From positions 62,001-126,000 of the forward strand of contig CALWJA010000105.1 of assembly GCA_944380875.1 (NCBI GenBank): a stretch of 64,000 bases of DNA, given 5' to 3'. This document shows positions 60,702-64,000 of the stretch, in pieces (within the stretch, counting starts at the first letter, position 1; each line of letters starts with the position of its first letter). This DNA comes from an uncultured Clostridia bacterium. GTDB taxonomy: Bacteria > Bacillota > Clostridia > Oscillospirales > Acutalibacteraceae. Both the position numbers and the translations under genes were made by a program. The notes under the pieces were generated by a model. That model was not told the origin of the DNA, searched no databases, and was given only the letters and a program-made list of their open reading frames with translations.

Positions 60702-61607
60702 TTAAAGCGCTGTATTTTCCGTTTTTAAGCCTGCAGACTGAAAGTCACATAGCAGGCCGTCTCCGGATAATTTATTCTCCAAAACCGTCATCTCCGCAGA
60801 AAGATCCAAATCCTTTGGCCCCTTCATAGATGTCCATACAGCTTTCAAACTATCCCGCACAGCGGATACCGAGCTCTGTATACGCCCCATCCATTCCTCC
60901 TGCTCCTTTGTTCGGCGGGGCTCGTTTTCAAGTTCCTCGTAGCGATTTAAGAGTTTTACGGAAGCTGGAAGATAATATGACGCAAATTTCTGGATAACCG
61001 CTCTCTTCTCCGGAAATTCCTCTCTATCCCGAAAAATCGAAACCACCAATTCTTCCATCTCCTGGGTAACAGCGACCATATTTCTATCTTTTATTCTGCG
61101 GGAAATGTCCTCCAATTTCCAATCGTAGTCCATAAACGACAGGGAAACCGCAGACTTCCTGCCATCCAAATCTTTTTGGAAACCCTTCGTATCTTTTTTT
61201 AATTTTTCATCCCGGATTTCTGCATTTTTACGATAAAGAGCCCCACTGCCAAAAATAAGCAAACAAAAAGAGGCTATAAAAAGAACGGAAAAAAACGTTC
61301 GCGTATTCCCTTTTACGCCCCCGCACAACAGCAGTAAACTCCATAGAAACGGAAAGGCTGCTACAGCAGGGTTTGATACCTCTGGCTTTTTTTGGCTGCG
61401 ATAAATAAGATAGCAAATATACGCCGCACCATACAGCACAGCCGTAACAGCCGCCATGGCTAAAAGCCTAACATTTGTTTTCTCAGACGGATTTTCTTCC
61501 ATTCCTAAAATACGAAATATACATATCAAGCTGTAAAACAGATCAGCCAGTGTAAAAATTCCCATTAAAGCCAAAGGCCAGTTTATAGATGTTCTGGTAT
61601 TCTTCAT
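60702..61607 (-). CDS. XpaC-like (5-bromo-4-chloroindolyl phosphate hydrolysis family) membrane protein
   Basis: 301 residues. The N-terminal half has four membrane helices (WPLALMGIFTLADLFYSLIC, LLAMAAVTAVLYGAAYICYL, AAFPFLWSLLLLCGG, FFSVLFIASFCLLIFGSGAL). The C-terminal cytoplasmic helical half contains KFASYYLPASVKLLNRYEEL, the signature of the XpaC family, which often accompanies TelA-like proteins. No TelA gene is next to it. Function is poorly known. ATG at 61607 has AGAGGGA upstream; the frame to 61688 would cross the promoter. Confidence 0.85.
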   Translation of the reverse strand: MKNTRTSINWPLALMGIFTLADLFYSLICIFRILGMEENPSEKTNVRLLAMAAVTAVLYGAAYICYLIYRSQKKPEVSNPAVAAFPFLWSLLLLCGGVKGNTRTFFSVLFIASFCLLIFGSGALYRKNAEIRDEKLKKDTKGFQKDLDGRKSAVSLSFMDYDWKLEDISRRIKDRNMVAVTQEMEELVVSIFRDREEFPEKRAVIQKFASYYLPASVKLLNRYEELENEPRRTKEQEEWMGRIQSSVSAVRDSLKAVWTSMKGPKDLDLSAEMTVLENKLSGDGLLCDFQSAGLKTENTAL

Positions 61608-61651
61608 TCCCTCTTCCCTTCTTTCCGCAGAGTATCCAATAGTATATTCAG

Positions 61652-61680
61652 TATAACAAAGGGAATATGTATTTTCAATG
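61652..61680 (-). promoter_or_regulatory. XpaC-like gene promoter
   Basis: On the minus strand TTGAAA (61675-61680), a 17-bp spacer and TATACT (61652-61657) lie about 40 bp before the chosen ATG. Confidence 0.7.
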
Positions 61681-61707
61681 CTGCACATATGAACAAATTT
61701 ATAAAAG

Positions 61708-61741
61708 AAAAAGGCTGGAACATTTCTGTTCCAGCCTTTTT
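61708..61741 (-). terminator. etfA terminator
   Basis: AAAAAGGCTGGAA / TTCCAGCCTTTTT (13 bp) with an 8-nt loop ends the bcd-etfB-etfA transcript on the minus strand. Confidence 0.92.
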
Positions 61742-61748
61742 AGTTCAA

Positions 61749-62762
61749 TCAGGCGTTGCGGGCAGCCATAGCAGCCTTTACCTTCTCGGTGAAAAGCGGG
61801 AGAATCTTTGTAACATCTCCAACAATACCGTAATCCGCTACTTCAAAGATAGGAGCATTCTCATCTTTATTGATAGCGATGATTACATCGGAATCTTCCA
61901 TGCCAGCCAGATGCTGGATAGCACCGGAGATACCGCAGGCAATATACAGATTGGGGCGAACAGTTTTGCCTGTCTGGCCAACCTGGATATCCTTCTCAAC
62001 CCAGCCAGCGTCTACACAAGCTCTGGAAGAGCTGACTTCGCCGCCAAGAGCGTCTGCCAGATCACGGAGAAGCTGGAAGTTTTCGGGGCAACCCATTCCG
62101 CGGCCACCGGAAACCAGGATCTTTGCATCCTGAATATCCATTTTCTCTACAACAGACTTAACAACCTCCAGAACCTCTACATTCTGATGGCCCTCAAAAT
62201 CCACCTTGAAATTCTCGACCTTAGCGGAAGCGCCTTCAACAGGCTTCATCTTCTGCATAACGCCAGGACGCACAGTCGCCATCTGAGGACGATGTTCCGG
62301 GCACACAATGGTAGCCATGATGTTGCCGCCAAAAGCCGGACGAGTCATCCGGAACTGTTTGGTTTCATCGTCGATTTCCAGCTTTGTGCAGTCGGCAGTA
62401 AGGCCTGTCTTTACTCTGGCAGATACGCGGGGAGCCAGATCACGGCCAATAGCGGTAGCGCCGTAAAGAACAATCTCGGGTTTGTATTCTGCGATCACTT
62501 TGTCCATAGCATGGGCATAGGGCTCCGTAGTATACACTTCCAAAGCCTTGTCATCTACTACAATGACCCTGTCCGCGCCGAAGCGGGCAAGCTCAGAGCA
62601 AAGATCGGAAACGTTATAGCCCAACAGAACAGCCGTAACTTCTGTTCCAAGGCCCTCAGCCAATTCATTGGCCTTGCCCAGCAGCTCAAAAGAAACGCCG
62701 CTGATCTTGTTATCCACCTGCTGGATAAAAACAAACACGCCTTTATAATCCTGTAAACTCAT
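61749..62762 (-). CDS. etfA: Electron transfer flavoprotein alpha subunit
   Basis: 337 residues. The N-terminal domain starts SLQDYKGVFVFIQQVDNKIS; the C-terminal FAD-binding domain has ILVSGGRGMGCPENFQLLRD, RACVDAGWVEKDIQVGQTGK and ACGISGAIQHLAGMEDSDVI, with INKDENAPIFEVADYGIVGD at the end. It pairs with EtfB and butyryl-CoA dehydrogenase to bifurcate electrons from NADH to crotonyl-CoA and ferredoxin. ATG at 62762 is chosen; GTG codons at 62774 and 62771 are alternatives. Confidence 0.97.
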   Translation of the reverse strand: MSLQDYKGVFVFIQQVDNKISGVSFELLGKANELAEGLGTEVTAVLLGYNVSDLCSELARFGADRVIVVDDKALEVYTTEPYAHAMDKVIAEYKPEIVLYGATAIGRDLAPRVSARVKTGLTADCTKLEIDDETKQFRMTRPAFGGNIMATIVCPEHRPQMATVRPGVMQKMKPVEGASAKVENFKVDFEGHQNVEVLEVVKSVVEKMDIQDAKILVSGGRGMGCPENFQLLRDLADALGGEVSSSRACVDAGWVEKDIQVGQTGKTVRPNLYIACGISGAIQHLAGMEDSDVIIAINKDENAPIFEVADYGIVGDVTKILPLFTEKVKAAMAARNA

Positions 62763-62782
62763 TCTGCTCACCACTTTCCAAG

Positions 62783-63565
62783 TTAAATAATGAATTTCTC
62801 TTTGAGCTTCTCAATCATATACTCAGCAGAGTCTTCCGGATCCAGCTGCACAACTGTGCCGGCTGCCTTCAGGCTCTTGGTAAATGTCTGGAACACTCTT
62901 GTAGGTGAGCCCTTAAGACCAATGGTGCTGTCGTCCACTGTAACGTCCGCACGGGTCAGAACCTTAACTTCCTTCTCCCTGTATGCGTCAAAAATACCAC
63001 CGGGAGTCATGTAGCGGGGCTTGTTGAGCTCGCTCAGCGCGGTAATGAGGCAAGGCATTTTAACCTTGATCATATGATATCTATCCTCATACTGGCGCTT
63101 TACAATCAGGCTGTCTCCCTCTACCTTCAGGTCTTCTGCATAGCTAACATTGGGAAGACCCAAATGCTCTGCGATCTGAGGACCTACCTGAGCGGTATCT
63201 CCGTCAATTGCCTGACGGCCGGTAATCACAAGATCAAATTCAAGAGACTTCAGAGCAGCAGCGATCGTTGTGGATGTTGCCAGAGTATCGGCGCCGCCGA
63301 AAGCTCTGTCTGTAACCAGAATAGCCTCGTCCGCACCCATAGCCAAAGCTTCACGCAGCGCTGTATCTGCCTGCGGGGGTCCCATAGAAATAACTGTCAC
63401 ATGAGCGCCATATTCGTCTTTCAAACGAAGAGCGGCCTCCAGACCAGCCTTATCATCGGGGTTAATAATGCTCGGTACACCGTCTCTGATCAGAGTGCCG
63501 GTTACCGGATCAAGTTTTACTTCGTTGGTATTCGGTACCTGCTTAATGCAAACTACTATCTTCAA
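62783..63565 (-). CDS. etfB: Electron transfer flavoprotein beta subunit
   Basis: 260 residues. MKIVVCIKQVPNTNEVKLDP starts it; NPDDKAGLEAALRLKDEYGA, VISMGPPQADTALREALAMG and VITGRQAIDGDTAQVGPQIA are typical. In bifurcating Etf this subunit holds the second FAD, which takes electrons from NADH. It lies between bcd and etfA, the order of butyrate producers. Confidence 0.98.
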   Translation of the reverse strand: MKIVVCIKQVPNTNEVKLDPVTGTLIRDGVPSIINPDDKAGLEAALRLKDEYGAHVTVISMGPPQADTALREALAMGADEAILVTDRAFGGADTLATSTTIAAALKSLEFDLVITGRQAIDGDTAQVGPQIAEHLGLPNVSYAEDLKVEGDSLIVKRQYEDRYHMIKVKMPCLITALSELNKPRYMTPGGIFDAYREKEVKVLTRADVTVDDSTIGLKGSPTRVFQTFTKSLKAAGTVVQLDPEDSAEYMIEKLKEKFII

Positions 63566-63599
63566 CAGTTGTCACTCCTTTTGGCTTTACAGCTTCCCA

Positions 63600-64000
63600 T
63601 TATTTCAGAAGATTACCAGAGATAACCATGCGCTGTACTTCGCTGGTTCCCTCGTAGATTTCGGTGATCTTAGCGTCGCGCATCATGCGCTCCACGGGAT
63701 ATTCTCTGGTGTAGCCGTAACCGCCGTGCAGCTGTACAGCCTTTGTGGTAACTTCCATAGCAACTTCAGCAGCAAAAAGCTTTGCCATAGCGGCTTCCAC
63801 AGAAAAGATCTTCTGGGTATCCTTTGCCATAGCTGCGCGATATACCAGCAGCTTTGCAGCTTCAACCTTGGTCTTCATATCGGCCAGCTGGAACTGGGTG
63901 TTCTGGAATTTAGCAATCGGACGTCCGAACTGCTTTCTTTCCTTAACATATTTTACGGTCTCTTCCAAAGCGCCTTCTGCAATGCCCAAAGCCTGAGCAG
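63600..64000 (-). CDS. bcd: Butyryl-CoA dehydrogenase (5' end cut by window edge)
   Basis: The C-terminal ~133 residues of a ~380-residue acyl-CoA dehydrogenase; the frame is open at the right edge. ALEETVKYVKERKQFGRPIA and VQLHGGYGYTREYPVERMMR are family signatures, and the catalytic Glu should be that in TEIYEGTSEVQRMVISG. With etfB and etfA downstream it should reduce crotonyl-CoA to butyryl-CoA in butyrate formation. A related short-chain acyl-CoA dehydrogenase cannot be fully excluded without the N-terminus. Confidence 0.93.
   Translation of the reverse strand, partial: AQALGIAEGALEETVKYVKERKQFGRPIAKFQNTQFQLADMKTKVEAAKLLVYRAAMAKDTQKIFSVEAAMAKLFAAEVAMEVTTKAVQLHGGYGYTREYPVERMMRDAKITEIYEGTSEVQRMVISGNLLK

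Overview
The window looks like ordinary chromosome from a spore-forming, butyrate-producing anaerobic member of the Clostridia, most likely a gut Oscillospiraceae/Ruminococcaceae-type bacterium. This is inferred from the sporulation genes (spoVB, yabP, yabQ, ytfJ/gerW, a dacF-type carboxypeptidase), the Firmicute-specific gene order around prkC/prpC/rsgA, HrcA/CIRCE control of groESL, the butyryl-CoA dehydrogenase/EtfBA set at the right edge, and glycan-use genes (GH29 fucosidase, rhamnulokinase). Coding density is high, most genes lie on the minus strand, and AGGAGG-type ribosome sites and TTGACA/TATAAT-type promoters are easy to see. I saw no insertion sequence, prophage, CRISPR array, tRNA or rRNA.

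Layout. 1-3.7 kb: rhamnulokinase (cut by the left edge), an AraC-type regulator and a divergent ADP-ribosylglycohydrolase. 3.8-7.1 kb: carB alone, behind a long leader with a terminator. 7.7-10.2 kb: GH29 alpha-L-fucosidase plus a LacI-family regulator with two operator-like sites. 10.6-12.6 kb: groES-groEL with CIRCE. 12.8-17.2 kb: lipid kinase, RlmL-like methyltransferase, Fe-S aldo/keto reductase-like protein and YitT. 17.2-23.7 kb (minus): spoVB-mazG-hup-rqcP-yabP-yabQ-divIC-yabR, then a lone fumarase alpha subunit and hpf. 24.0-24.9 kb: a DUF3737 beta-helix protein behind a promoter with a 19-bp spacer.

25.0-38.5 kb (minus): a 14-gene housekeeping operon yicC-remA-gmk-rpoZ-priA-def-fmt-yugP-rsmB-rlmN-prpC-prkC-rsgA-thiN, joining nucleotide metabolism, replication restart, N-terminal protein processing, rRNA modification and the PASTA kinase/phosphatase pair. 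38.7-42.5 kb: a cupin and a three-gene biotin-dependent carboxyltransferase operon whose parts match the 12S, 1.3S and 5S subunits of a soluble transcarboxylase. 42.6-48.2 kb: site-2 protease-scpA-scpB-DUF2953-ytfJ-dacA-rluB-GNAT-like protein.

48.4-56.1 kb: rpmB; DUF512-der-plsY; yceD-rpmF; a small unknown P-loop protein with pgi; and dacF. 56.4-64 kb: a metallo-hydrolase, hisH-hisF without other his genes, mntP, DAHP synthase, an XpaC-like membrane protein, and bcd-etfB-etfA (bcd cut by the right edge).

Nothing here is convincing as a wholly new system. The best leads are the carB leader with mutually exclusive RNA structures, the transcarboxylase operon with a short divergent carboxyltransferase, an aldo/keto reductase-like protein that lacks the catalytic Tyr and Lys, the LacI/fucosidase two-operator module, and the DUF3737 gene behind a MerR-like promoter.
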